A stretch of DNA of 64,000 bases, taken from positions 1 to 64,000 of the forward strand of contig CAZUJU010000004.1 in the NCBI GenBank assembly GCA_964620675.1. Reading direction: 5' to 3'. Positions 1 to 7,917 of this stretch are shown here, in pieces (within the stretch, counting starts at the first letter, position 1; each line of letters starts with the position of its first letter). The notes under the pieces were generated by a model. It saw only the letters and a list, made by a program, of their open reading frames with translations. It searched no databases and was not told the origin of the DNA. A program made the translations under genes and the position numbers. This stretch comes from CAYSFW01 sp964620675 (GTDB taxonomy: Bacteria > Pseudomonadota > Gammaproteobacteria > UWMA-0217).

Positions 1-157
1 TTTCGTGCGCCGCCGTGTTCTGTGTAATGGGGAGAGGATAGCGCGATCGTTTCGTAGAAATCGTGATGCGCTTCTCGTTCTCAAGCGCCGGTTACGACCG
101 GTAGTCGCGCTGAGGCGCGATTTGCGCCCGACCCGATTAGCTTTCGTCGAAGCCCGT

Positions 158-1504
158 TCAGTCGGGTACGAAGCTCAGCACGTTGCCGTTGATGCAGTAG
201 CGTTTGCCGGTGGGGGGTGGGCCGTCGTCGAAGACGTGGCCGAGGTGGATGTCGGAGCTGGCGCTGCGCACTTCGACGCGGCGCATGCCGTGGGAGTTGT
301 CTTCGTGCAGGGTGATCGCGCCGGGTACGGGGTTGAAGAAGCTGGGCCAGCCGGTGCCGCTATCGAATTTCGCGTCGCTGCGGAACAAGGGTGCGCCGGT
401 GATGGGGTCGACGAAGGTGCCGGGGCGTTTTTCGTCGAGGTGCGAGCCGGTGAACGCGCGTTCGGTGCCGTCTTCGAAGGCGATTTTCTGCTGTTCGGGC
501 GTCAGTAGCTGGAAGCCGAGCCACTTCCAGAAGCGGGTCTGGTCGCCGTTGTAGCCGGTGTAGCGCGAAACCTCGCTGCCCTTTTCAAACAGCACGATGG
601 TCGGCGTCGCGAACAGCGCCTTTTCCAGCTTCCAGCCGGTCGGCGGATTCGGATTGAGGGTGCTCGTCACCGGCACTTCGGCTTGCCAGTGATCCAGGAC
701 CTCGGCCTTGAACTGCTCGCAGAAGGCGCATTCGGTGGCCTCGAAGACGACCAACTGCTTGCCTTGCGATAGCGTCTTGCCATCGAGTGGCGGCGCGCTG
801 GGTGCGGCGGCTTGCGTGCGGATATCGGCGCCGGGGTACTTCACGTCGGTGCCGCCCAAGCCGCAATAACCGTTCGGGTTCTTGATCAGGTAATCCTGAT
901 GATAGTCCTCGGCGGGAAAGTATTTCGTCAGCGGTGCGATTTCGGTCGTGATGGTGCCCTGCCCGGCTTGCGTCAAGGCCTGCTGGTAGATCGTGCGCGT
1001 CCGCTCGGCGGTCTCCAATTGCGCCGCGTTGTGCGTGTAAACCGCGCTGCGATAGTTGCTGCCCACGTCGTTGCCCTGGCGATCGCCCTGGGTCGGATTA
1101 TGACTTTCCCAGAACTTGGCGAGCACGGTTTCCAGCGTCACCTGGGCGGGATCGAAGCTGACCTTGACCACCTCGGCGTGATTGCGTTTATCGGTCACGC
1201 CCCGACGCAACGCCTCCTCGTGCGCGAGGACGGCCTTGTAACTGCCCTCGATGTCGCCATTCGCGTAACCGCTCTCAACGTCCACCACTCCCGGCACCTC
1301 CGCCATCCGTCGCTCGGCGCCCCAGAAACAACCCATGCCGAGCACGATGTAGTCCAATTGAGCGTTGGGATCGTCCATCGCGACCTTCGCGGGCGTCGCG
1401 GCAGTTTCCCGGGAGCAACCGTTCAGCAACAGCCCGAGGCCCAAAACGAGAAGCACGGCTGGCAGTAGACGTAGCGACAAGCGGTTGACGATTCGATCGA
1501 GCAT
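158..1504 (-). CDS. msrAB: MsrA-thioredoxin-MsrB fusion lipoprotein (methionine sulfoxide reductase)
   Basis: A 448-aa enzyme predicted to reduce both stereoisomers of methionine sulfoxide in envelope proteins. The N-terminus is a lipoprotein signal with lipobox LNGC (Cys30). MsrA covers about residues 50-225 with the GCFWGAE motif (catalytic Cys59) and a GYCGLGG resolving region. A thioredoxin-fold segment at about 240-330 carries CAFC (Cys259/Cys262), a plausible internal electron relay. MsrB covers about 335-448 with SGTGWPSF and catalytic Cys437 in RYCIN. The two CxxC pairs that bind zinc in many MsrB proteins are absent, so this is a zinc-free MsrB. In the well-known PilB protein the order is Trx-MsrA-MsrB; here the thioredoxin domain sits in the middle. 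It is a single minus-strand gene with no obvious partner. Confidence 0.93.
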   Translation of the reverse strand: MLDRIVNRLSLRLLPAVLLVLGLGLLLNGCSRETAATPAKVAMDDPNAQLDYIVLGMGCFWGAERRMAEVPGVVDVESGYANGDIEGSYKAVLAHEEALRRGVTDKRNHAEVVKVSFDPAQVTLETVLAKFWESHNPTQGDRQGNDVGSNYRSAVYTHNAAQLETAERTRTIYQQALTQAGQGTITTEIAPLTKYFPAEDYHQDYLIKNPNGYCGLGGTDVKYPGADIRTQAAAPSAPPLDGKTLSQGKQLVVFEATECAFCEQFKAEVLDHWQAEVPVTSTLNPNPPTGWKLEKALFATPTIVLFEKGSEVSRYTGYNGDQTRFWKWLGFQLLTPEQQKIAFEDGTERAFTGSHLDEKRPGTFVDPITGAPLFRSDAKFDSGTGWPSFFNPVPGAITLHEDNSHGMRRVEVRSASSDIHLGHVFDDGPPPTGKRYCINGNVLSFVPD

Positions 1505-1745
1505 ACGGCGTCGGACCTGATTCGTGGATTGCCCGACAGTCTCCTCGCGACGGTTGGAACATGCAAATTCAACCAGTGCCGGCGGTGCTCGGCGCCGGGG
1601 TTATTCGCTACTGCGAAAAATCGTTGCGAACGTCGATAAGGTGTTCGGAATGCTCGATAGGAATAGCGAGTGGGATGGTCGTTTCTTAGAAGCAATAATG
1701 CGGTGTCTCGACGCGTCCGCGTAATCTCGTGCACGCAGGTTTGCG

Positions 1746-2732
1746 TCACGCGCTGTCGGACGCGATTTCGACCACGACACTGCCGCGTTTGCGTCGCGAT
1801 TCGACGCGCGCGTGGGCATCGACGATTTCGTCGAACGGATAGACGCGGTCGATCATTGGTTTGTACGCGCCGGTCGCGGCGAGTTCGGCCAGCAGGCGAA
1901 CGTCCTCGGCGCGTTCGGCGGCCGTACCGGCGATGGCCTTTTTGCCGTTCGCCTTCGAGACGAACGGCACGCGCAGCATCGCCGGCAAACTCGCGACGAC
2001 CATGAGCAGCCGGCCGCGCTCGGTCAGTGCATTCGCCGCGCGCGCCCAGTCCGCGTTGCCGACGGCATCAAAGATGATGTCGTAGCGTTCGCCGTTCGCG
2101 AGGAAATCGGTCGTGGTGTAATCGATGGCGTGATCCGCGCCGAGCGAGGACACGAGTTCGACATTCGCGGTGCCGCAGACGCCGGTGACCTCCGCGCCGA
2201 AGTGCTTAGCGAGCTGCACGGCCGCGCTGCCGACCGCGCCCGAGGCGCCGTTGATCAGCACGCGCTCGCCGGGTTGCAGCTTGCCCTTGTCGCGCAGAAA
2301 ATCCAGCGCCGTGGTGCCGCCGAACATGAGCGCGGCGGCTTCGATATCGCTCAGACCGGGCGGTTTCGGCGCGATCGCGGCGTCCTCGGGCAACGCGATG
2401 AATTCGGCATGACACCCCAACCGGCCGCCGGTGAAGGCGATCACCCGGTCGCCCACGCTGAATTTCGTGACCTTGTTTCCGATCGCGATGATCTCGCCGG
2501 ATAACTCCATTCCGAGTATCCGTTTGCGCGGTTTGAAGACGCCGAACGCGAGGCGAACCAGCACTCCGAAACCGGACGGCACCGACAGGCTGCGAATTCG
2601 CCAGTCGCCCGCGCTGACCGTGGTCGCGTGGATCTTGATCAGAACTTCGTTGGCGGCCGGCTGCGGCTGCGGCACGTCCTTCAGCGTGACGACAGCGGGA
2701 GGCCCGTAGTGTTCGAAGACAGCAGCTCGCAT
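1746..2732 (-). CDS. Zinc-independent MDR-family NAD(P)H:quinone oxidoreductase-like protein
   Basis: A 328-aa medium-chain dehydrogenase/reductase. The start was placed at the ATG ending at 2732, where MRAAVFEHYG matches the usual family N-terminus and GGGGAC lies just upstream; the frame extends 23 codons further but without family similarity. It has an N-terminal GroES-like catalytic domain and a Rossmann domain with the NGASGAVGSAAVQLAK nucleotide-binding loop. The GHE motif and structural cysteine cluster of zinc alcohol dehydrogenases are missing, so it should act without zinc, probably reducing quinones or enones with NADPH. The substrate cannot be inferred. It stands alone on the minus strand. 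Confidence 0.85.
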   Translation of the reverse strand: MRAAVFEHYGPPAVVTLKDVPQPQPAANEVLIKIHATTVSAGDWRIRSLSVPSGFGVLVRLAFGVFKPRKRILGMELSGEIIAIGNKVTKFSVGDRVIAFTGGRLGCHAEFIALPEDAAIAPKPPGLSDIEAAALMFGGTTALDFLRDKGKLQPGERVLINGASGAVGSAAVQLAKHFGAEVTGVCGTANVELVSSLGADHAIDYTTTDFLANGERYDIIFDAVGNADWARAANALTERGRLLMVVASLPAMLRVPFVSKANGKKAIAGTAAERAEDVRLLAELAATGAYKPMIDRVYPFDEIVDAHARVESRRKRGSVVVEIASDSA

Positions 2733-3135
2733 CGTTTGTCCCCGGTTTATTCGTAGCGTGCCTGACCTTGCGGCCAGGGACGCGTCCGTATAGTGTCCCA
2801 TCGGTTGTCTTGACTACGTCTCAGCATAGCCGATCGGCACCGTGACGGTTGTTTGCATCGCGTTAGCATTGCTTCTCAGCAAAGCGGCGCTTGATGACGT
2901 GTCGTTCAATCCACTGGAAGGCGAGTCATTCAAGGGCCATGATGGTGGAAGCCTCGTCGGGCTGTGTGTGCCCTACCAATCGCACGACGGTGTGCGAGCA
3001 TCGCAAATGCGCTAGCGCCACAGGACGACACTCACAACTTTGCGCAACTGCGTACTTTCGCAAAGCGGGGGGCGCTGCCGGAACTTCGAAGTATCATTGA
3101 TTGTACCGATCATTAACCAGCCCTGATTCAAGAGT
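2733..3135. other. Intergenic region before the MNT/HEPN pair
   Basis: About 400 bp without a supported gene. It contains the left copy of the 47-bp direct repeat (2793-2839). A TTTGCATCGCG motif just after it resembles sequence about 40 bp beyond the right copy. Short frames on both strands look random or like decayed remnants; no family is recognised. Confidence 0.5.
2793..2839 (+). repeat. 47-bp direct repeat, left copy
   Basis: This stretch matches 3915-3961 at 46 of 47 positions; the mismatch is C2798 against G3920. The core begins CATCGGTTGTCTTGACTACG. The two copies lie in the same orientation, 1122 bp apart, on either side of the MNT/HEPN genes. Confidence 0.9.
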
Positions 3136-3480
3136 ATGACGATGGCACAACTTGACCACGATACTGAGGAAGCCGTTCGGCGCTTTCTAGCTTTGCTGGG
3201 TGATCGCTACAACATGGCTGGCGCTATTGTCTATGGCAGCCGGGCGCGAGGCACGCACCGCCCCGATAGCGATGCCGATGTGGCGATTCTCCTGAACGGC
3301 GAACACCAGCGGGTTCTGACGACGACACTGGCGATGGCCGATGTCGCCTATGACGTGCTACTCGATACGGGTATCAATATCTCGCCTCTGCCGGTGTGGC
3401 TCGATGAATGGGAGCACCCGGAGACTTATACGAACCCGGCCCTCCTGCACAACATTGCCAGGGAAGGCATTCGTCTATGA
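3136..3480 (+). CDS. MNT-type nucleotidyltransferase antitoxin (MntA-like)
   Basis: A 114-aa minimal nucleotidyltransferase. The signature is GSRARG (Gly34-Ser35) followed by a DxD pair (Asp46, Asp48) in DSDADVAIL, the metal-binding motif of DNA polymerase beta-like transferases. In known MNT/HEPN modules such proteins neutralise the HEPN ribonuclease partner, by binding or by AMPylation. The downstream HEPN frame overlaps its stop by ATGA, the usual coupled layout. ATG at 3142 is an alternative start, with AAGAG better spaced for it than for 3136. The pair lies in an islet bounded by direct repeats, and its partner is disrupted. Confidence 0.88.
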   Translation: MTMAQLDHDTEEAVRRFLALLGDRYNMAGAIVYGSRARGTHRPDSDADVAILLNGEHQRVLTTTLAMADVAYDVLLDTGINISPLPVWLDEWEHPETYTNPALLHNIAREGIRL

Positions 3481-3881
3481 AGGCGAAAGACTTGATGGCA
3501 AAGGCCTTGCAGGCTGCGGCCTCGGCAAAGGTGCTGCTCGATACGGGTGATGCTGACGGCGCGTGCAATCGCGCGTACTACGCAATGTTTGACGCCGCTC
3601 GTGCCGCATTGCTGGCGTCGGGGTACGAGGTTGGTAAGACCCACAAGGGCGTCCTGAATGCCTTCAGCGAGCATCTGGTGAAAAGCGGACTGCTGCCAAA
3701 GGAAATGGGACGGCTCTTGAAGTAAGCGGAAACCCGCCGTTACGTGGCCGACTATAAGGGCGATCCGGTTGAACTTAGCGATGCTCAGGTGATGGTGGAA
3801 CAGGCTGAAACCTTTGTAGCTGCTACGCAGAACCAATTTATGCCCGTCGCCAACAAGCCAGCTAGCTCCGCTCCGAAATAG
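3477..3881 (+). pseudogene. HEPN-domain toxin (HepT-like), interrupted by an in-frame stop
   Basis: The reading frame starts at ATG 3477, overlapping the MNT stop, and gives 82 residues typical of HEPN proteins (NRAYYAMFDAARAALL, then THKGVLNAF). TAA at 3723-3725 ends it. Reading through that codon in the same frame gives AETRRYVADYKGDP and VEQAETFVAA, ending at TAG 3879-3881. That is the normal C-terminal helix region of this family, with the RxxADY segment. A single nonsense change therefore removes about 51 residues, including the conserved C-terminal arginine region. The short product is probably inactive as a ribonuclease; a sequencing error cannot be excluded. Confidence 0.85.
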
Positions 3882-3914
3882 CCGATGTAATTTCACTTTC
3901 CGATACGACGCATG

Positions 3915-3961
3915 GTGTCGCATCGGTTGTCTTGACTACGTCTCAGCATAGCCGATCGGCA
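3915..3961 (+). repeat. 47-bp direct repeat, right copy
   Basis: The right partner of the 2793-2839 repeat with one mismatch. It sits between the HEPN frame and the antitoxin relic. It could be a duplicated insertion boundary or a recombination scar. Confidence 0.9.
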
Positions 3962-3998
3962 GCGAGTCGCTCGTCAACCGGAGCGGCGTGGCGTTTGC

Positions 3999-4236
3999 TT
4001 GCATCGCGGCTGATCACGCGGCAACGCAAGGATCACCGCGTCAACATTCGGCTGTTCTCTGGGGATTTGAGTGATTTTCAGGTGAAGACGCTGGAGGAAG
4101 GGATACCAGACCAAACGCTGATTGCGAGCGTTCTCTGCGCCAATACGTCACGAATCGCCTCACCGAGCGGTCGGGTGCTGACGCCAGGCCGCGTCGTAAG
4201 CCGGCGGCGAAACGTGGCACCCTACCCGTCGGCTGA
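3999..4236 (+). pseudogene. Frameshifted ribbon-helix-helix (CopG-like) antitoxin relic
   Basis: The frame read through 4133-4135 gives RKDHRVNIRL, then TLEEGIPDQTLIASVL. This is the core of a common RHH antitoxin family whose usual sequence continues HKYVxGRL. That continuation (QYVTNRLTE, ending at TGA 4234-4236) is present but in another frame, starting at 4141. Eight nucleotides instead of six lie between the Leu codon at 4133 and the Tyr codon, so a 2-nt insertion or 1-nt loss broke the gene. The N-terminal boundary is approximate. No cognate RelE/BrnT-type toxin is seen beside it. Confidence 0.7.
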
Positions 4237-4436
4237 CTGACAGTCGACCCGATCACCAGCAATCCCATGCACGTCGGGCTGAGCCCCGTCTTGCTAGGCG
4301 CGGACCACCGATCTCTCCGCACCCTTACGGGGCAATGCTCTATGTGCGGCTTGTCACTCGCGTCCAGATACTTTGAGAGGCGCGTGCGCGCCATCTGCCA
4401 GTCGGTGAGCGATACACCACCGGCACCGCCCGTGTG
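4237..4436. other. Intergenic region, no gene recognised
   Basis: About 200 bp after the antitoxin relic and before the stop of the ferritin-like gene. No convincing coding frame, repeat or terminator with a U tract is visible. Confidence 0.4.
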
Positions 4437-4940
4437 CTAAACCCCACCCCCGCGGTGGACGATTTCGTAGTAAATCTTTTCGAGTTCCAGCTTGTGCTTG
4501 GTCTCTTCGCTCGCGAGGTAGCGGAACAGGTCGCGGATCGGCCCGTCCGGTGTGGTCTCGGCGAGTTCGCCGTAGTGGGTCATCGCCGCGTGCTCGCGGC
4601 CCATGGCGTATTGCAGCACGGCTTGATCGTCCGGGTTTTCACCCAGATCGGGCAGGTGCAGACAGTCGGAGAACTTGCTGTCGCTGGCGGTGCGCTCGAT
4701 CTCCAGTTTCACTTGGTCGGCGATATCGGTGCGTTGCGACAACGAATGGAACAGGTCGTAATGCTCCTGTTCCTCGGCCGCCAGTTCCTCCACCAGGTAG
4801 CGGATGCGCTTGCTGACCTTGGGTGCCAGCGCGGCGTAGAAATCCCGGGCGGAGGCCTCGAACGAGGTGGCGACCTCCAGAATCTCGCGCAGCGTGGTTT
4901 TGCTGCGCAGTCGTTCAACACCATGGCTGCCTTCGGTCAT
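4437..4940 (-). CDS. Ferritin-like (rubrerythrin-type) di-iron protein
   Basis: A 167-aa four-helix-bundle protein. The di-iron ligand pattern is visible: SFEASARDFY in helix 1, EEQEHYDLF in helix 2, GREHAAMTHY in helix 3 and EETKHKLELE in helix 4. It lacks the C-terminal rubredoxin-like domain of classical rubrerythrins. Its ATG overlaps the stop of the upstream NuoI-GltD fusion by 4 nt (4937-4940), so it is translationally coupled and the last gene of the complex operon. Possible jobs are peroxide reduction with electrons from the flavoprotein, or iron handling for the many Fe-S clusters; both are inference. Confidence 0.85.
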   Translation of the reverse strand: MTEGSHGVERLRSKTTLREILEVATSFEASARDFYAALAPKVSKRIRYLVEELAAEEQEHYDLFHSLSQRTDIADQVKLEIERTASDSKFSDCLHLPDLGENPDDQAVLQYAMGREHAAMTHYGELAETTPDGPIRDLFRYLASEETKHKLELEKIYYEIVHRGGGV

Positions 4941-6739
4941 GTGCGTTTCTCCACGGTTGCTGTGATAGCGGCGTGAATGCTGGCGGCGACGCGGTGACCA
5001 TCGGCGACCGCGGTGACCACGTCGGGGCCGCGCACCATGTCGCCCGCGGCCCAGAGCCAGGTTTCGCTCGTGCGACCGCCCTGATCCACCTGTAGCCGTC
5101 CCCGGTTCCAGGCCAGTTGCTCAGTCAACGTTTCGCCCAGTAGATCGGTGTCGGCGGTCTGGCCAATGGCCTCGACCACCATCTCGCCGGGGTGAAACTG
5201 CTCGTCCGTCTCGTCATAGCTGGGGGCAAAGCGACCCTGCGGGTCAAATATGGCCTTGACCCTCAGGGTCTTGAGACCGATCACCCGACCCTCCTGTTGG
5301 ACCACTTCGCGCGGGCCTCGCGCATCCAGGATCTGAATGCCCTCCTCGCCCGCCTCCTTGATTTCGTCGGGGTCGGCGAGAAAGTGATCCAGATCCTCCA
5401 GCGCGGTGACCGTGACCTTGACCTCGCCATAGCGCGCTTTTTGCAGCCGCGCCAAGGTGCGGGCGATGTCCATCGCGACGTTGCCGCCGCCGATGACGAC
5501 CGCGGATCTGGGGGTGCCGAAATCCTCGCCAGCGGTGGCCTGGCGCAGCAGGTCGACCGCCTTGCGCACATCGGGATGCTCACTGCCGACGATCCGGGTC
5601 GCGCGCCCGAGTTGCAGACCGAGGGCGAGAAGCACGGCGTCGTGCTGGTCGCGCAACGATTCCAGCGTGAGGTCGCCGCCGATCCGGACGTTGTAACGGA
5701 TCTCCACGCCCAGCGAGCGGATGATGTCGACGTCCTGGTCGATCACCGCGTAGGGCAGGCGGTATTCCGGAATCCCCCAGCGCGTCATGCCGCCGGGTTG
5801 ATCCAGCGCCTCAAAGACCGTGACGGCGTGCCCCAGCTTGGCGAGGTCGAATGCCGTGGTCAGGCCCGCCGGACCGGCGCCAACGATGGCGATCCTGCGC
5901 CCGCTGGACGCCGCGCGCTGGCCGCCCACCAGGTCGCGGATCCGTTCGGGTGCGACCTGATCCATGATGTGGCGCTTGAGCCAACGGATGGCGATGGGGT
6001 CGCCCTCGTGCCGGGCGGCGCAGCTGGTCTCGCAACGGTGGGTGCAGACACGGCCACAAATGCCGGAAAACGGGTTGGACTCGTAGAGCAGCGCCACGCC
6101 GCGCTCGTAGTCGCCATCGCGCACGGCGGCGATGTATTCGGGGATCGCCATGTGGGTTGGGCAGGTGGCGACGCAGAGCCCGCAGGCCACGCAGCGATCG
6201 GCCTCCAGCCTCGCCTCGTCCACCGTGTAGCCGTGGACGATCTCGGCGAAGGAGTCGATGCGTTCCGCCGGCGCCATTTCGCCCATCTCGATCCGCGCGG
6301 CCTCGGTCAAGCGATGCCCTTCAGGCCGGCGATAACCGAGTTCGGCGTCGTCCCAGGGTTTCTTGTCCACCCCCGGGGTAAAGCGGAACGCGTCGCCGTC
6401 GGCGTCGATCCACTTGTACTCGTTGGACATCGTCAGCGAGCCGGTCATGCAGACATCCACACAGAGTGCGCACCAGCAGCAGCGACCGTAATCAATCCGC
6501 GGCCGCAGCCCGGAATCGCCCTGCGTGGTCGGAATGCCCCCGACCGGCAGCATGTCGATGGCGGCGTTCTGACAAATGATTTCGCAAGTGCCGCAGCCGA
6601 TGCACTTCTCCATGTCGTTCTGGTGAAAGCCGCGATAGCGGGCGGACCCGGGACGATTGAAGGGATCCTTGATGCTGACGGGATCGCGAAAGACGTTCTT
6701 CCACGCGACAAAGGGCGAAAGGATATCGCGGACACTCAT
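4937..6739 (-). CDS. NuoI-like ferredoxin fused to GltD-like FAD/NAD(P)H oxidoreductase
   Basis: A 600-aa protein; the start is set at ATG ending 6739 (MSVRDILSPF), overlapping the NuoD-like stop by 4 nt. Residues 40-100 hold two 4Fe-4S motifs (Cys46/49/52/56 and Cys87/90/93/97), like the NuoI/MbhN subunit. A third CxxCxxCxxxCP lies at Cys183-193. A GltD-type motif with cysteines at 228, 232, 236 and 240 precedes a FAD fold (VGAGPAG, near 287) and a second dinucleotide fold (VIGGGNVAMD). Glutamate synthase small subunits and NfnB use the same scaffold to oxidise NADPH. The fusion suggests that NAD(P)H feeds, or is made by, the membrane complex encoded upstream. Preference for NADPH over NADH is not readable. 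Confidence 0.9.
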   Translation of the reverse strand: MSVRDILSPFVAWKNVFRDPVSIKDPFNRPGSARYRGFHQNDMEKCIGCGTCEIICQNAAIDMLPVGGIPTTQGDSGLRPRIDYGRCCWCALCVDVCMTGSLTMSNEYKWIDADGDAFRFTPGVDKKPWDDAELGYRRPEGHRLTEAARIEMGEMAPAERIDSFAEIVHGYTVDEARLEADRCVACGLCVATCPTHMAIPEYIAAVRDGDYERGVALLYESNPFSGICGRVCTHRCETSCAARHEGDPIAIRWLKRHIMDQVAPERIRDLVGGQRAASSGRRIAIVGAGPAGLTTAFDLAKLGHAVTVFEALDQPGGMTRWGIPEYRLPYAVIDQDVDIIRSLGVEIRYNVRIGGDLTLESLRDQHDAVLLALGLQLGRATRIVGSEHPDVRKAVDLLRQATAGEDFGTPRSAVVIGGGNVAMDIARTLARLQKARYGEVKVTVTALEDLDHFLADPDEIKEAGEEGIQILDARGPREVVQQEGRVIGLKTLRVKAIFDPQGRFAPSYDETDEQFHPGEMVVEAIGQTADTDLLGETLTEQLAWNRGRLQVDQGGRTSETWLWAAGDMVRGPDVVTAVADGHRVAASIHAAITATVEKRT

Positions 6740-7917
6740 CGTTCGATCTCCGGCGGATAGGTGTGGAGGGACACCAGCAGCGCGGCGACGTCGGAGATGT
6801 TCAAGTTGACGATCATCCGCTCCAGCAGCGCCATCGCGTGGGTATAGGAAGGCCCGCGCACGTTGACCCGGCGCGGATAGCCGCTGCCGTCGGTGACCAG
6901 GTAGTAGCCATACTCGCCGCGCGAACACTCGCCGCGCACATAGGTCTCCCCGCGCGGGATCTTCCAGTGCAGCACGCTCGGTATCTCGGCCATCAGTGGC
7001 CCGCTTTGCGGCATTTTGGCCAACATCTGGCGGATCAGGTCCACCGACAGCAGGACGTCGCGGCGGCGCACATCGGCGCGGGTATAGACGTCGGAGTTCT
7101 TGCCGACGACCGGCTCGAAATCCAGCCGGTCATACACCAGGTAGGGCTGGTCCTTGCGTACGTCCTTGGCCACGCCACAGGCACGGGCATTGGGTCCGGT
7201 GACGCCGTAACTGTCGATCCACTCGGGTTCGATCACCCCGAGCCCCACGGTGCGCTTCTTGAACACCGCGTTGTGGAACATCACCTTTTCCACATCCTTC
7301 AGCGTGCTTTCGATCTCGCGCAGGGTCTCTTCCATGCGTTTCCCGAAACCGTCGGGGAGGCCGTCACGAACCCCGCCCGGCAGGATGAACATGTGATAGA
7401 TGCGAGCCCCCGTCAGCTCCTCGAAACGGTCGAGCATCAAATCGCGGACATAGGTGGTCCACTGGCCGATGACCGCCTGCCCCAATGAGCCGGCCTGACC
7501 ACCCAGGTACATCATGTAGGAATTGATGCGCCCCATCTCGAGGATCAGGGCGCGAATCCACTCCGAGCGCTCGGGCGATCGGATCCCCGCCAGCTCCTCG
7601 ACCGCGGCGGCGTAGCAGTATTCGTTGAAGTCCGGCTCCGGCACGCAGATGCGGCAGACGATCGGAAAGCACTGGATGAAGGTGCGCCGTTCCATCAGCT
7701 TCTCGAAACCGCGGTGCAGGTAGCCGACGTGGGTCCTGCCTTCCACGACCTCGTCGCCACAGACGGTGAGCTCCACCGACATGTTGCCGGTGATGCCCGG
7801 GTGATTCGGCCCCTGCCAGAGCTTGAGGTACTTACCCGAGCTCAGGTCGATGTCGAGGCTGCCGTCTTCCTTCGTGGCGGGATACTGACTGCGGTCGGGA
7901 TAGAGAATCTCAGTCAT
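6736..7917 (-). CDS. NuoD/group-4-hydrogenase large-subunit-like protein without a full NiFe site
   Basis: A 393-aa homologue of the 49-kDa complex I subunit and MbhL/MbxL. The N-terminus has GPNHPG and HVGYLHRGFEKL, typical of this family. The L1 region reads VCRICVPEP, so a CxxC (Cys88/Cys91) is kept. At the C-terminus, where hydrogenases have DPCxxC, the sequence is SLHTYPPE; both cysteines are gone. A NiFe centre therefore cannot be ligated normally. Partial ligand loss is known for Mbx/Mbs and Ehr complexes, which are not hydrogenases. It overlaps the NuoC-like gene by 8 nt and the downstream fusion gene by 4 nt. Confidence 0.9.
   Translation of the reverse strand: MTEILYPDRSQYPATKEDGSLDIDLSSGKYLKLWQGPNHPGITGNMSVELTVCGDEVVEGRTHVGYLHRGFEKLMERRTFIQCFPIVCRICVPEPDFNEYCYAAAVEELAGIRSPERSEWIRALILEMGRINSYMMYLGGQAGSLGQAVIGQWTTYVRDLMLDRFEELTGARIYHMFILPGGVRDGLPDGFGKRMEETLREIESTLKDVEKVMFHNAVFKKRTVGLGVIEPEWIDSYGVTGPNARACGVAKDVRKDQPYLVYDRLDFEPVVGKNSDVYTRADVRRRDVLLSVDLIRQMLAKMPQSGPLMAEIPSVLHWKIPRGETYVRGECSRGEYGYYLVTDGSGYPRRVNVRGPSYTHAMALLERMIVNLNISDVAALLVSLHTYPPEIER

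Noticed and set aside
2891..3100. 69-codon plus-strand frame before the MNT gene
   Set aside because: No similarity, no ribosome-binding site, and Cys/His/Ser composition typical of a random frame.
5192..6760. 522-codon plus-strand open frame opposite the NuoI-GltD fusion
   Set aside because: The opposite strand encodes cysteine motifs and nucleotide folds of known families; this frame is compositional only.
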